Assembly: GCF_002929215.1 (NCBI RefSeq)
Contig: NZ_PJII01000004.1
Location: forward strand, 186,001-250,000
From: Arthrobacter sp. ZGTC412
GTDB taxonomy: Bacteria; Actinomycetota; Actinomycetes; Actinomycetales; Micrococcaceae
Reading direction: 5' to 3'
Length of the DNA: 64,000 nt
Shown: piece by piece, positions 33,622-42,421 of the stretch
How positions within the stretch are numbered: the stretch's first letter is position 1
Layout of the letters: every line of letters starts with the position of its first letter
Program-made: the position numbers and the translations under genes
Notes under the pieces: model-generated
The model's input: the letters and a program-made list of their open reading frames with translations, nothing else
Database searches by the model: none
Told to the model about the DNA's origin: nothing

Positions 33622-35820
33622 ATGACTGTTAATCGACACGGGATAGCGCAAGCTTCCGGGCATCGGGCCGATGCCACCGGTTTTACCAAAAGACGCACCG
33701 CCCGAGCTGGTGCCGGCTTGGCTATGGCTGCCCTGATGGCCACCTCCCTCGCAGTCGGACCGGCGCAGGCCCAGCCGGGCGGCACTCCCGACGTAGCTCC
33801 GCCCGATGCCAACTTCCAGAAGGTAACGCTCAACGACGGCCCGGGCGAGCCCGTTGACCTGGCCGTTCTGCCCAACAACGACGTTCTGCACACAACCCGC
33901 GGCGGCGAAGTTTGGCTCAACGACGCGGAGACCGGCCTTAACACGCTGGCCGCAACCCTGGATGTCTACGAGCATGACGAAGAAGGCCTGCAGAGCGTCG
34001 CCCTTGATCCCAAGTTCGGGACCAAGGGCAACAACTGGGTTTATCTGTACTACTCGCCACCGCAGAACACCCCTGTGGATGATCCCGCAACCACCGGCGT
34101 GAACGAGGGTGACGCGCCCTTCACCGGCACAGCCGCGGACTTCGATAAGTTCAAGGGCTCCCTGGTGCTTTCGCGTTTCCAGTTCAACGGTTCCTCCATC
34201 GACCTCGCCAGCGAGCAGGAGATCATCGAAGTGCCCGTGGACCGCGGCATCTGCTGCCACGTCGGCGGCGACATCGTCTTCGATGCCGAGGGCAACCTGT
34301 ACCTCTCCACCGGAGATGACACCAACCCGTTCCAGTCGGGCGGCTACACCCCCATCGACGAGCGCCCCACCAGCAACCCCGCGCTGGATGCGCAGCGGAC
34401 CTCCGCGAACACCAATGACCTGCGCGGCAAGGTCCTGCGGATCACGCCCAAGGACGGCGGCGGCTACACCATCCCCGCAGGCAACCTGTTCCAGCCCGGC
34501 ACTCCCCAGACCCGGCCTGAGATCTACGTGATGGGCCTGCGCAACCCCTTCCGCATCGAACTCAGCCAGAGCACCGGCGATCTCTACATCGCCGACTACT
34601 CCCCCGACGCGCGTTCCGCCAACCCCCTCCGCGGCCCTGCAGGCACCGGCAAGTGGGCTGTAGTCAACGAGCCTTCCAACTACGGTTGGCCCTACTGCGC
34701 TACCGCTGAACTGCCGTACGTCGACTACGACTTCGCCACCGGCACCTCCGGTGAAACATTCAACTGTGCTGCTCCCGTGAACGATTCACCAAACAACACT
34801 GGCCTCCGGGAGCTGCCCCCGGTAGTCCAGCCTGAGGTCTGGTTCTCCTACGGCGCCTCTGCCGAATTCCCTGAGCTGGAAACCGGCGGAATTGGCCCGA
34901 TGGCCGGCCCTGCCTACGAGTTCGACGAGAAGGCAACCAAGGGCCGCGCCCCTGTTGCGTGGCCGTCCTACTACGACGGCAAGTCCTTCTTCTACGAATG
35001 GACCCGCGACTACATCAAGGGCATGACCGTGGAGAACGGGGACCTCGTCTCGATCGAGAACGTCGTCGACTCCCTCGTGGTCGATAACCCCATCGACATG
35101 GAGTTCGGGCCCAACGGTGCCCTCTACGTTCTCGAATATGGCGATGGCTACTTCGGTGAGAACCCCGACGCGCAGCTTTCCCGCATCGACTACATCGGCG
35201 CAGGCGGCAACCACAGCCCCGTGGCGGTAGCCGCCGGAACGCCGACGGCGGGTGCCTCACCGCTGACCGTGAAGTTCTCGAGCGAAGGCACTGCCGACGC
35301 CGACGGCGACAAGATCCGCTACGAGTGGGACTTCAACTCCGATGGAGTCGTGGACTCTGAGGAAGCGAACCCCACCTGGACCTATGAGGAAATCGGAACC
35401 TACACTGCGAGCCTGAAGGTCACGGACCAGGGCGGCAAGCACCGTGGGCGCCACTCGTCCGCAGAGGTGGCAATTGAGGTAGGCAACCAGGCACCGGTCA
35501 TTGAGTTCATCAACCCCGTCGCAGGCCAGGAGTTCCGCTTCGGCGACACTGTCAGCTACGAGGTCCGCGTTACGGATGACCAGCCGGTTGACTGCTCACT
35601 TGTCAAGGTGACCTACATCCTCGGCCACCACACGCACGGACACCCGCAGACCACGACCTCGGGCTGCACCGGCACCCTCACCACTACCGTTCCCGAGGGC
35701 CATGACCCGGCCGTAGACGACCTTTCAGCAGTCTTCAGCGCCAGCTACACCGACGCCGGCGACGCCGCATCTGCTCCGCTGACCGGAACCGCTGAGGTGG
35801 TACTTGCCGTAGCCAACTGA
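33622..35820 (+). CDS. Secreted PQQ-dependent glucose/sorbosone dehydrogenase-like protein with PKD domain
   Basis: A 732-residue exported protein. A long signal with twin Arg (TKRRTARAGAGLAMAALMA) ends near AQAQPG. Residues about 60-520 form a six-bladed GSDH/SdhB-type propeller (VDLAVLPNNDVLHTTRGGEVW, DEEGLQSVALDPKFG, CCHVGGDIVFDAEGNLYLSTGDDTNPF, IYVMGLRNPFRIE, YGWPYCATAELP). Residues about 535-625 form a PKD domain (YEWDFNSDGVVDS, TYTASLKVTD). The last 100 residues make another beta-sandwich with two Cys. PQQ binding is not proven; many family members do not use it. It lies 203 bp after EboF, so it may have its own promoter, and is followed by a strong terminator. Confidence 0.86.
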   Translation: MTVNRHGIAQASGHRADATGFTKRRTARAGAGLAMAALMATSLAVGPAQAQPGGTPDVAPPDANFQKVTLNDGPGEPVDLAVLPNNDVLHTTRGGEVWLNDAETGLNTLAATLDVYEHDEEGLQSVALDPKFGTKGNNWVYLYYSPPQNTPVDDPATTGVNEGDAPFTGTAADFDKFKGSLVLSRFQFNGSSIDLASEQEIIEVPVDRGICCHVGGDIVFDAEGNLYLSTGDDTNPFQSGGYTPIDERPTSNPALDAQRTSANTNDLRGKVLRITPKDGGGYTIPAGNLFQPGTPQTRPEIYVMGLRNPFRIELSQSTGDLYIADYSPDARSANPLRGPAGTGKWAVVNEPSNYGWPYCATAELPYVDYDFATGTSGETFNCAAPVNDSPNNTGLRELPPVVQPEVWFSYGASAEFPELETGGIGPMAGPAYEFDEKATKGRAPVAWPSYYDGKSFFYEWTRDYIKGMTVENGDLVSIENVVDSLVVDNPIDMEFGPNGALYVLEYGDGYFGENPDAQLSRIDYIGAGGNHSPVAVAAGTPTAGASPLTVKFSSEGTADADGDKIRYEWDFNSDGVVDSEEANPTWTYEEIGTYTASLKVTDQGGKHRGRHSSAEVAIEVGNQAPVIEFINPVAGQEFRFGDTVSYEVRVTDDQPVDCSLVKVTYILGHHTHGHPQTTTSGCTGTLTTTVPEGHDPAVDDLSAVFSASYTDAGDAASAPLTGTAEVVLAVAN

Positions 35821-35874
35821 TGCTCCGCGGAGTAGCAGTGGTTGCACTATAAGGGCCACCGGCCCAAAGAATGA

Positions 35875-35919
35875 AGCGGATCCTGTCCCAGCCGAAAGCT
35901 GGAACAGGATCCGCTTTTT
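35875..35919 (+). terminator. Strong intrinsic terminator
   Basis: An 18-bp stem with a single G-U type mismatch (AGCGGATCCTGTCCCAGC and GCTGGAACAGGATCCGCT) has a 5-nt loop and is followed by TTTTT. It ends the rightward GSDH gene and faces the second ROK gene. Confidence 0.92.
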
Positions 35920-35938
35920 GGTTACCTGCCGCGGAGAA

Positions 35939-37210
35939 TTACGCGGACGGAACCCTCGCATCGGCGTCGTCATCCTGGGGGCGCAGGAAACCGGCGGGAT
36001 CCCGGATGAGGGGTTCGAAGGCGAGCTCCGCGGCACCAACCAGGATGGAATCTTCGCCAAGGGGAGCCAACTCGATGGCGACGCTCTCCCGCGGCCCGCG
36101 TGTTCCCGGAGTGCGCAGCGCTTCGCCGAGGGCGTCCGGTGCGGCGCGAACGAGGATGCGCAGGAAACCGCCCAGCACGATCAGGGACGGATTCAGCAGG
36201 TTGACCACGCTCTTCAGTCCGATAGCCAGAAGTGCGACCTGCCGGTCGATGATGTCCCGCAACTCCTGGGACGCGGACTCGTCCTGCAGTTTCTCCAACA
36301 CGGCCTCTTCGAGGTTCTCCCTTTCCCCGGCCGGTAAGCCGACTGCAGCAATCAGCTCTTCACGCGTGACCTCGGCTTCAAGGCAGCCGTAGGACCCGCA
36401 GGTGCAAGCGGTCCCGCCTGAGCGCACGTGAGTGTGCCCAAGTTGTCCGGCGAATCCCGTGGCTCCTCGAATAAGGCGCCCTCCGCTGATGACACCTCCG
36501 CCTATGCCGCTCGCTCCGCCATAAAGGTAGACAAGGTCCCGAACGTCGCGGCCCGCACCGAATGTGGCCTGCGCACGTGCACCGGCGACAGCGTCATTTG
36601 CTGCGGTGACCGGCAGTTTCAAGGCCTCGCTGAGGAGCGCTGCGAGACGCTGGTCACGCCAGCCAAGATGCGGGGCCTCTATGACGGTGCCATCCACAGG
36701 ATCCACCAGCCCCGGAATGGCCAGCCCCACGCCCATGATCCGGTGACGGGCGGGAAGCGAGGTGCGCATCCCCGTGTAAATCGCCTTCACGATATTTACC
36801 ACTTCCGCTACCGACGGCGCGCGGACGGTATGGAAGCGGACAGGGTTCACTATGTGCCCGCCCAAGGCAACAAGCGCAACGCTGACCACATCGATATCCG
36901 GGTTCACCGACAGTGCCAGCGCGCCGGGACTCGGTTCAATCATGATGCTGGGGCGGCCGTGCTGTTGTGCCTGGTCGAGGTCACTCTCCACCACAAGGCC
37001 GAGGTGGACGAGTTCACCCACGAGCGCCCCGATAGTTGATCGGTTGAGCCCGGTGGCCCGGGTCAGTTGTGCGCGGGAAACGCCGGCCATGGAGTGCACC
37101 AGGCCCAGCACGGTGGAAAGATTATGCTGCCGGGTGGAATCGCGGTTGTTCCCGAGGTTGGTCCCGGCAACGGTGCGTCGCACGCGCTCATCGTGCATTG
37201 GCGAAGTCAT
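35939..37210 (-). CDS. ROK family transcriptional regulator (second)
   Basis: A regulator of about 423 residues. The winged helix reads VLGLVHSMAGVSRAQLTRATGLNRSTIGALVGELV. The ROK domain has VGLAIPGLVDPVDGTV, AANDAVAGARAQATFG, GIGGGVISGGRLIRGATGFAGQLGH and the zinc motif CTCGSYGCLEAEV. Start choice is open: TTG 37267, ATG 37210 or ATG 37198, none with a good ribosome site; 37210 keeps a normal N-terminal tail. It is the only gene on this strand between the GSDH terminator and the GGPP-synthase gene. It probably controls the adjacent ABC transporter or EBO genes. Confidence 0.88.
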   Translation of the reverse strand: MTSPMHDERVRRTVAGTNLGNNRDSTRQHNLSTVLGLVHSMAGVSRAQLTRATGLNRSTIGALVGELVHLGLVVESDLDQAQQHGRPSIMIEPSPGALALSVNPDIDVVSVALVALGGHIVNPVRFHTVRAPSVAEVVNIVKAIYTGMRTSLPARHRIMGVGLAIPGLVDPVDGTVIEAPHLGWRDQRLAALLSEALKLPVTAANDAVAGARAQATFGAGRDVRDLVYLYGGASGIGGGVISGGRLIRGATGFAGQLGHTHVRSGGTACTCGSYGCLEAEVTREELIAAVGLPAGERENLEEAVLEKLQDESASQELRDIIDRQVALLAIGLKSVVNLLNPSLIVLGGFLRILVRAAPDALGEALRTPGTRGPRESVAIELAPLGEDSILVGAAELAFEPLIRDPAGFLRPQDDDADARVPSA

Positions 37211-37413
37211 TCCGCGGCAACTTGTCCGGGCGCGACTCCCGCAATCAAGAGTGGAACCGAACGGCAAAGGCAGGGCACTTCGACAACGGCCGACGTCTTC
37301 CCTTCCACCCCGGATCAGGTCCTTCCTGGCAGATAGCCTCGGTGCCGGATTTGTTCTCTCATAATAACGGCAGAGCGGGCGGTATCTGCGAGGCGGGAGC
37401 CATCACAGCGCGG

Positions 37414-38496
37414 CTAGTGTGACCCGACGTTGGAGATAGCAGAGAACAGCATTCGTTCAAGGCTCCTGCTTACGGCATCCGGCACTCGGTCTGCGTCCAG
37501 GTGCATCACTGCGAGGTGGGCATTCTCGGTGGCAAGCTGTATGGCGTAGTCCTTCGCACCGCAGGACACCAGCAGCGACCGGACCTTTTCGGCGTCTGCG
37601 GCGGTCATGTCCTGCGATCCGATGAGTGACGCGATCCTGCTCCATTCCGGCCGGGTGGCTGCATAGGAGAGCAGGGCCGTCCGTTTGCCTTCCCGGAGGT
37701 CTCCCCAAGTGGTTTTCCCGGTGCGGCTTTCCTTGCCGAAAACGCCCAGAACGTCATCCGCGATCTGATAGGCGATGCCTGCGTAACGCCCAAAGCCAGT
37801 CAGCGCCGCCACAACGGGTTCCGGGGCCGCTGCCAGCACGGCGCCTGCCTGCAGGGGCGCCTCGAACGAGTAAACGGAAGTTTTTTGGTGTGCCGTCTTG
37901 GTGATGTCTTCAAGCGAAGGCATTTCCGGCGTCCGGCTGAACTCTATGTCCAGGACTTCGCCGCCGACCGAAGAGAAAATCGCATCATCGAGGATGCTGT
38001 TCAGCCGCCAGTGCACCGAGGCCGGCGCTTCTATCGCCCTCAACAGTCGGTAGGCGCTCGACAGGGCCAGGTCCCCGGCAAGGAGCCCGGCCGAAACCCC
38101 GGCGTGGTCTGCCGACGCAGACGGCTCACCGGCACGCAGTGCCCTGCTTCGGTAGTGGCCGGACACATTGGGGATGCCCCGCCGGACGAAATCACGGTCA
38201 ATGACGTCGTCATGAATGATGAGCGCGCTGTGCAGGAGTTCGTACGAGGCCGCGAGCTCCGCGGCGCTGACGAAATCAGTGCCGCCCAGCTGGCGGTAAG
38301 CCAGCATGACCAACCGCGGGCGGGAGCGTTTGCCGCCCGCGGTTGCTCTTTCGAGTGCTTCCCAGAGGCCGAGATAGGTTGCGTTCACGGAGACAGCGCG
38401 CAGCTTCGCGTCGGCGAAAAAGCGCTGAAGCGCATTTTCGACCAGCTCAAGGTCCGCGTTGCCGTTCAGTCGGTTGTCCACGTTCAGGAAGTTCAC
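37414..38496 (-). CDS. Polyprenyl (geranylgeranyl-type) diphosphate synthase
   Basis: A 360-residue trans-prenyl diphosphate synthase that adds IPP units to an allylic diphosphate. The first Asp motif is D96-D97-V-I-D100 (ALIIHDDVID), and the second is D247-D248-V-L-G251 (IAYQIADDVLGVFG), the DDxxG form common in actinobacterial GGPP synthases. GGKRSRPRLVML is the conserved early block and GDLALSSAYRLL and HQKTSVYSFEAPLQAG follow. The residue five places before the first motif is Ala, which usually allows C20 or longer products. The start is GTG at 38496. It lies next to the sugar ABC genes, but within 10 kb of the UbiA-type EboC, to which it may supply substrate. Confidence 0.92.
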   Translation of the reverse strand: MNFLNVDNRLNGNADLELVENALQRFFADAKLRAVSVNATYLGLWEALERATAGGKRSRPRLVMLAYRQLGGTDFVSAAELAASYELLHSALIIHDDVIDRDFVRRGIPNVSGHYRSRALRAGEPSASADHAGVSAGLLAGDLALSSAYRLLRAIEAPASVHWRLNSILDDAIFSSVGGEVLDIEFSRTPEMPSLEDITKTAHQKTSVYSFEAPLQAGAVLAAAPEPVVAALTGFGRYAGIAYQIADDVLGVFGKESRTGKTTWGDLREGKRTALLSYAATRPEWSRIASLIGSQDMTAADAEKVRSLLVSCGAKDYAIQLATENAHLAVMHLDADRVPDAVSRSLERMLFSAISNVGSH

Positions 38497-38568
38497 TGCG
38501 CTGCCCTTCGCTTCTGGTCCTGGCTCCGCGGAATTGCCGGGAGCGCACTGTGCCCGCCCTCCGGCGAC

Positions 38569-39618
38569 CTAGCTTTTTATCTTGCGCGGACCCCGGGCGG
38601 CGAAGCGCTGCTGCAGGAGAACTGCGACAACAATGATCAGGCCCTTGGCGAGTGCCTGGACGGAGGTGTCAAGGTTGTTCTGGGTAAAGACGTTGGTCAG
38701 GGTGCTGAAAATCAGCACGCCCAGGACGGTGCCCACAATGGTGCCGCGCCCGCCAATAAGCAGCGTTCCGCCCACCACGACGGCGGCAATCGCATCAAGC
38801 TCGTAGAGGAGGCCGTGCGTCGAGGTTCCTGCGGTGGTGCGGCCGAGCATCATGATGCCCGCGATGCCGGCAGCGAGCCCGGCAAGGACGTAGAGGGAGA
38901 CGAGATGGCGCTTTACCTTGATGCCGGCCAGCCGGGATGCTTCGAGGTTTCCGCCGATGGCGATGGTGCGGCGGCCAAAGGTGGTGCGGTTCAGGAGGAA
39001 CCATCCTGCAATCGCTACGATGACGAAGATCCAGATCAGGAGGGGAACGCCCAGCAATTCAGAGCGCATGACCCTCAGGAAGTCCCGGTTGCTGACAATT
39101 TGGGTGCTGCGGCCGGAGATGAGCTCGGCAAGGCCGCGGGCACCGACCAGCATGGCAAGGGTGGCAATAAAGGCCACGACGTTGCCGTACGCGATGACCA
39201 GACCGTTGATCAGTCCAGCGCCCACGCCAACCGCGAGCGCCACGAGAACAATCAGGATCCACGAAGACTGTGTGGCGGCCAACTGGACGCTGGCCAGGGT
39301 GGCCACCACCGTTGTAAGGCCCATGACCGAACCGACAGACAGGTCGATGCCGCCCGCAGTGATGACGAACGTAACACCGATACTGATAACACCGATGATC
39401 GAGGCATACCGGAGGATGGTTAGCAGGTTTTCCAGGTTGAGGAACCGGTCTCCACTGGTGGCGGCACCTACAACGAAGAGCAGCGCGAGCGCAATGACCA
39501 GCCCCAGGCTGCGGCCCGCCGGGCCGCTCAAGAAATTCTGCAGGGGGTTGGCCTTGGTGGTGTGGTCAGCCGGCGCGTCGATGCGCGGTTCAGCGACCTT
39601 GGTGTTCTGCTCGCTCAC
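38569..39618 (-). CDS. Ribose-type sugar ABC transporter permease
   Basis: A 349-residue integral membrane protein of the RbsC/AraH/XylH class. About ten helices are visible. Family marks are LLTILRYASIIGVISIGVTFVITAGGIDLSVGSVMGL, NGLVIAYGNVVAFIATLAMLVGARGLAELI and the cytosolic loop GGNLEASRLAGIKVKRHL, which carries the EAA-like contact with the ATPase, then LDAIAAVVVGGTLLIGGRGTIVGTVLGV. It overlaps the ATPase gene by 4 bp. The imported sugar is unknown; inositol or a related cyclitol would suit the neighbourhood. Confidence 0.93.
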   Translation of the reverse strand: MSEQNTKVAEPRIDAPADHTTKANPLQNFLSGPAGRSLGLVIALALLFVVGAATSGDRFLNLENLLTILRYASIIGVISIGVTFVITAGGIDLSVGSVMGLTTVVATLASVQLAATQSSWILIVLVALAVGVGAGLINGLVIAYGNVVAFIATLAMLVGARGLAELISGRSTQIVSNRDFLRVMRSELLGVPLLIWIFVIVAIAGWFLLNRTTFGRRTIAIGGNLEASRLAGIKVKRHLVSLYVLAGLAAGIAGIMMLGRTTAGTSTHGLLYELDAIAAVVVGGTLLIGGRGTIVGTVLGVLIFSTLTNVFTQNNLDTSVQALAKGLIIVVAVLLQQRFAARGPRKIKS

Positions 39619-41135
39619 GCGGCACTTCCCTTCATAACGAGGTCGAGCACTCCGTGCTCGTCTATATCGCTTGCTTTGGTTTGGGTGAGGACCTTGCCGT
39701 CGTCGATGACGAGTACTTTGTCGGCGAGGCCCAGGACTTCCTCGATTTCGCTGGAGACGACGATCATCGCCGTTCCGGCGGCCGCGAGTCTGCGGATGAG
39801 TGCGTAAATTTCGGAGCGTGCACCGACGTCCACCCCGCGGGTGGGTTCGTCCAGCAGGAGTACCGGCGTTCCGTGCACCAGCCAGCGGGCGAGGAGGATC
39901 TTTTGCTGATTACCGCCGGAAAGGGTCCGCGCGGGCCGGTCGGGATCTGACGGTCGAAGCTCCAGTGCGGCGATCTGCTCACGTGCGGCGTCACGCTCGG
40001 CCTCTTCGTTCAGGTGCCCGGCCCGGGCGAAACGCTCAAAGGTTGAGAGCGTCACGTTCTTGAACACGGGCTCATCCAGGATGAGCCCCTGGCTTTTGCG
40101 TTCCTCCGGTGAAAGGCCGATTCCGGCGTTGACGGCGGACGTGACCGATCCCGGCCTGAGGACCTTGCCGTTCACGGAGACCCGGCCCGACGAGGCCTTC
40201 CTGGCACCATAGATGGTCTCAAGGATCTCGGAGCGCTTCGAGCCCACCAGTCCGGCGAAACCGAGGGTTTCGCCGGCGCGCACTGTGAAGCTGACTTTCT
40301 CGAAGTGCCCGAAAAGCTCAAGGTTGTCCACATCGAGTACCACGGGAGCATCCGCAGGGATGGGCTTCCGCTCCGGAAATACGTTCGCGACCTCCCTGCC
40401 CGTCATCAGGCGGATCAGTTCCGACTTGGGCGTGTCCGTGACGCTGAGGCCGTTTGCAGTGCTGCGCCCGTCCTTGATCACGGAGATGCGGTCGCCGATC
40501 TGCCGGATCTCTTCGAGCCGGTGCGAGATGTAGACGACGGCGATCCCTTGGGCAGTTAGTTCGCGAACCACCCGGAACAGGTTGGAGACCTCACCGGAGT
40601 CGAGGATTGCACTGGGCTCATCCATGATGATCAGCTTTGTATCGCGCGACAGGGCCCGCGCCATGCTTACGATCTGTTTGTTGGCGGCAGACAGCGTGCC
40701 TACTTCAGTGGACGGCGAAAGGCTGCCGTGTCCGAGCCGTTTTAGGAGGGTACGCGCAATCGCGTTCGCCTTTTTTACGTGGAGGACGCCGCCGGTGGCA
40801 CGTTCGTGGCCAAGAAAAATGTTCTCGGCAACGGAAAGCCCATCGACGACGTCGAGCTCCTGGTACATGGTCGCAATGCCCAGGTCGAGCGCTGCAGTAG
40901 GACGGGGGAGTGAAATCTCCTTGCCCTCCCAGCGGATCTCTCCACTGTCAGGCTGATGGACGCCCGAGAGCGTCTTGATAAGGGTGGATTTGCCCGCTCC
41001 GTTCTGGCCCATGACGCAGTGGACTTCTCCCGGAAGTACCTGCAGATCGACGCCTTTCAGCGCCTGGACACCAGCAAAGCGCTTGGTGAGTCCCCGAACT
41101 TCGAGCAACGGCCGTGGCTGATCTTCTTCGAACAT
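39615..41135 (-). CDS. Ribose-type sugar ABC transporter ATPase (double domain)
   Basis: A 506-residue ATPase with two ABC domains, as in RbsA/MglA. First domain: Walker A GQNGAGKSTLIKTLSG, signature LSAANKQIVSMARAL, Walker B LIIMDEPSAIL. Second domain: the usual altered Walker A (GLVGSKRSEILETIYG), signature LSGGNQQKILLARWL, Walker B LLLDEPTRGVDVGA. The ATG at 41135 has TAGGTT ending 7 bp upstream on the minus strand, so the transcript may be leaderless. It is divergent from the substrate-binding lipoprotein gene (154 bp between), and the permease follows with a 4-bp overlap. Confidence 0.94.
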   Translation of the reverse strand: MFEEDQPRPLLEVRGLTKRFAGVQALKGVDLQVLPGEVHCVMGQNGAGKSTLIKTLSGVHQPDSGEIRWEGKEISLPRPTAALDLGIATMYQELDVVDGLSVAENIFLGHERATGGVLHVKKANAIARTLLKRLGHGSLSPSTEVGTLSAANKQIVSMARALSRDTKLIIMDEPSAILDSGEVSNLFRVVRELTAQGIAVVYISHRLEEIRQIGDRISVIKDGRSTANGLSVTDTPKSELIRLMTGREVANVFPERKPIPADAPVVLDVDNLELFGHFEKVSFTVRAGETLGFAGLVGSKRSEILETIYGARKASSGRVSVNGKVLRPGSVTSAVNAGIGLSPEERKSQGLILDEPVFKNVTLSTFERFARAGHLNEEAERDAAREQIAALELRPSDPDRPARTLSGGNQQKILLARWLVHGTPVLLLDEPTRGVDVGARSEIYALIRRLAAAGTAMIVVSSEIEEVLGLADKVLVIDDGKVLTQTKASDIDEHGVLDLVMKGSAA

Positions 41136-41138
41136 GCG

Positions 41139-41206
41139 ACGAACCTAACACATTATGTCGGCGATCGGTATAAAGTCGTCGATTTCCTACAATCTTCTGT
41201 TATTGT
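41139..41206. promoter_or_regulatory. Divergent promoter/operator region of the sugar ABC transporter
   Basis: Leftward, an extended -10 (TGT-TAGGTT, 41150-41142) places the start of transcription at or near the ATPase ATG. The 13-mer ACGAACCTAACAC (41139-41151) recurs in reverse at 25205-25217. An ACAAT/ATTGT inverted repeat with an 8-bp gap lies at 41189-41206 and could serve a ROK or LacI-type regulator. Confidence 0.4.
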
Positions 41207-41289
41207 GAGGGCAGTCACGCAGAGTAGCGGGCATACAAAGAGCATGCTGCACCACGCGAAGACGCACTTAACTCATTGAGGAGATACAC

Positions 41290-42333
41290 ATGCTTGCAGT
41301 TCGTACGGGCCGGAAGTTGCTCGTCACCACCGCTGCCTTTCTTGCTGTTGGCGCCCTTGTTACCGGGTGTACAGAAGGCGGGGGCGGTACCAACACCCAG
41401 CCCACCAATGCATCGGTGGAAGGCAATGAAGCCCAGGGTGACAAGGTTGTCATCGGTTTCTCCGGCCCCGCGGCGGACCACGGCTGGCTGGGCGCCATCA
41501 ACTCCGCAGCTATTGCCGAGGCGAAGAAGTACGGCGACATCGACTTGCGGGTGGCTGAAGGAACCAACGACGCCAACCTGCAGATCAGCCAGGTAGAGCA
41601 GTTCATCAACGACCGCGTGGACGCCATCGTGCTGCTTCCCACCGACGGCGCTGCCCTTACACCGGTTGCCACCCAGGCCATGGAAGCCGGCATTCCCGTC
41701 ATCAACGTTGACCGCGAATTCTCAAGCCCCGCGGCGGCTCGCGCCACTATCCTGGGCGACAACTACGGCATGGGGGTCAGCGCCGGCACCTACGTCTGTG
41801 AGCAGCTCAAAGACAAGAAGGATGCAGTCGTCGCCGAGATCGCCGGCATCGACTCGTTGCCGCTGACGCAGGACCGAAGCAAGGGCTTCAAGGATGCGCT
41901 GGAATCCTGCGGCCTCAATGTGGACAACCGCGTTGCAGCTGACTTCACCGTCCAGGGCGGAGAAGCGGCCACGTCTCAGCTCCTGTCCGCTGCTCCGAAA
42001 ATCGATGCGCTCTGGAACCACGACGATGACCAGGGCGTGGGCGTCCTCGCGGCTATCGACAACGCCGGCCGCAAAGACTTCTTTATGGTCGGTGGTGCCG
42101 GCTCCGCCAACGCCATGCGTGAGATCCAGTCCGGTGAGAGCGTCCTGAAGGCCACCGTCATTTACCCCTCGACCCAGGCCGCGGACGGAGTCCGCCTCGC
42201 TCGCCTAATCTCACAGAAAAAGGCCATGAGCGATCTCGTGGAAGTGGAAGTCCCGAAGCGCATCGTTCTGAACGCCCCGGTTGTCACCGGCGAGAACGTC
42301 GACCAGTACCTGCCGACGGCTTTCGAATCGTAG
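41290..42333 (+). CDS. Sugar ABC transporter substrate-binding lipoprotein
   Basis: A 347-residue periplasmic-binding protein of the RbsB/LsrB type (Peripla_BP_4). The signal peptide ends in LVTGC with lipidated Cys27. The two-lobe fold is seen in DKVVIGFSGPAADHGWLGAINSAAIAEAKKYGDIDLRVAEGTND, VDAIVLLPTDGAALTPVA, AGIPVINVDREF, SKGFKDALE and DALWNHDDDQGVGVLAAIDNAG. The Trp and Asp residues in HGWLG and NVDREF are typical sugar-contact positions. The ATG at 41290 follows GAGGAGA. It is divergent from the ATPase gene and is followed by a terminator and a Gfo/Idh dehydrogenase gene that may oxidise the imported substrate. Confidence 0.92.
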   Translation: MLAVRTGRKLLVTTAAFLAVGALVTGCTEGGGGTNTQPTNASVEGNEAQGDKVVIGFSGPAADHGWLGAINSAAIAEAKKYGDIDLRVAEGTNDANLQISQVEQFINDRVDAIVLLPTDGAALTPVATQAMEAGIPVINVDREFSSPAAARATILGDNYGMGVSAGTYVCEQLKDKKDAVVAEIAGIDSLPLTQDRSKGFKDALESCGLNVDNRVAADFTVQGGEAATSQLLSAAPKIDALWNHDDDQGVGVLAAIDNAGRKDFFMVGGAGSANAMREIQSGESVLKATVIYPSTQAADGVRLARLISQKKAMSDLVEVEVPKRIVLNAPVVTGENVDQYLPTAFES

Positions 42334-42345
42334 GACCGTGTTAGG

Positions 42346-42377
42346 TGGGGCGCCCTGCCGCTGGCAAGGGCGCCCCA
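42346..42377 (+). terminator. Hairpin after the binding-protein gene
   Basis: TGGGGCGCCCT and AGGGCGCCCCA form an 11-bp stem with a 10-nt loop, followed by TCTTGTT. It may partly terminate, giving more binding protein than the downstream oxidoreductase. Confidence 0.75.
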
Positions 42378-42421
42378 TCTTGTTCCAACCAATATTTACT
42401 GCCGCCGGATAATGAGGAAAC

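Noticed and set aside
37885-39423. A 512-codon rightward frame over the GGPP synthase and permease genes
   Set aside because: Antisense to two genes with clear family motifs.
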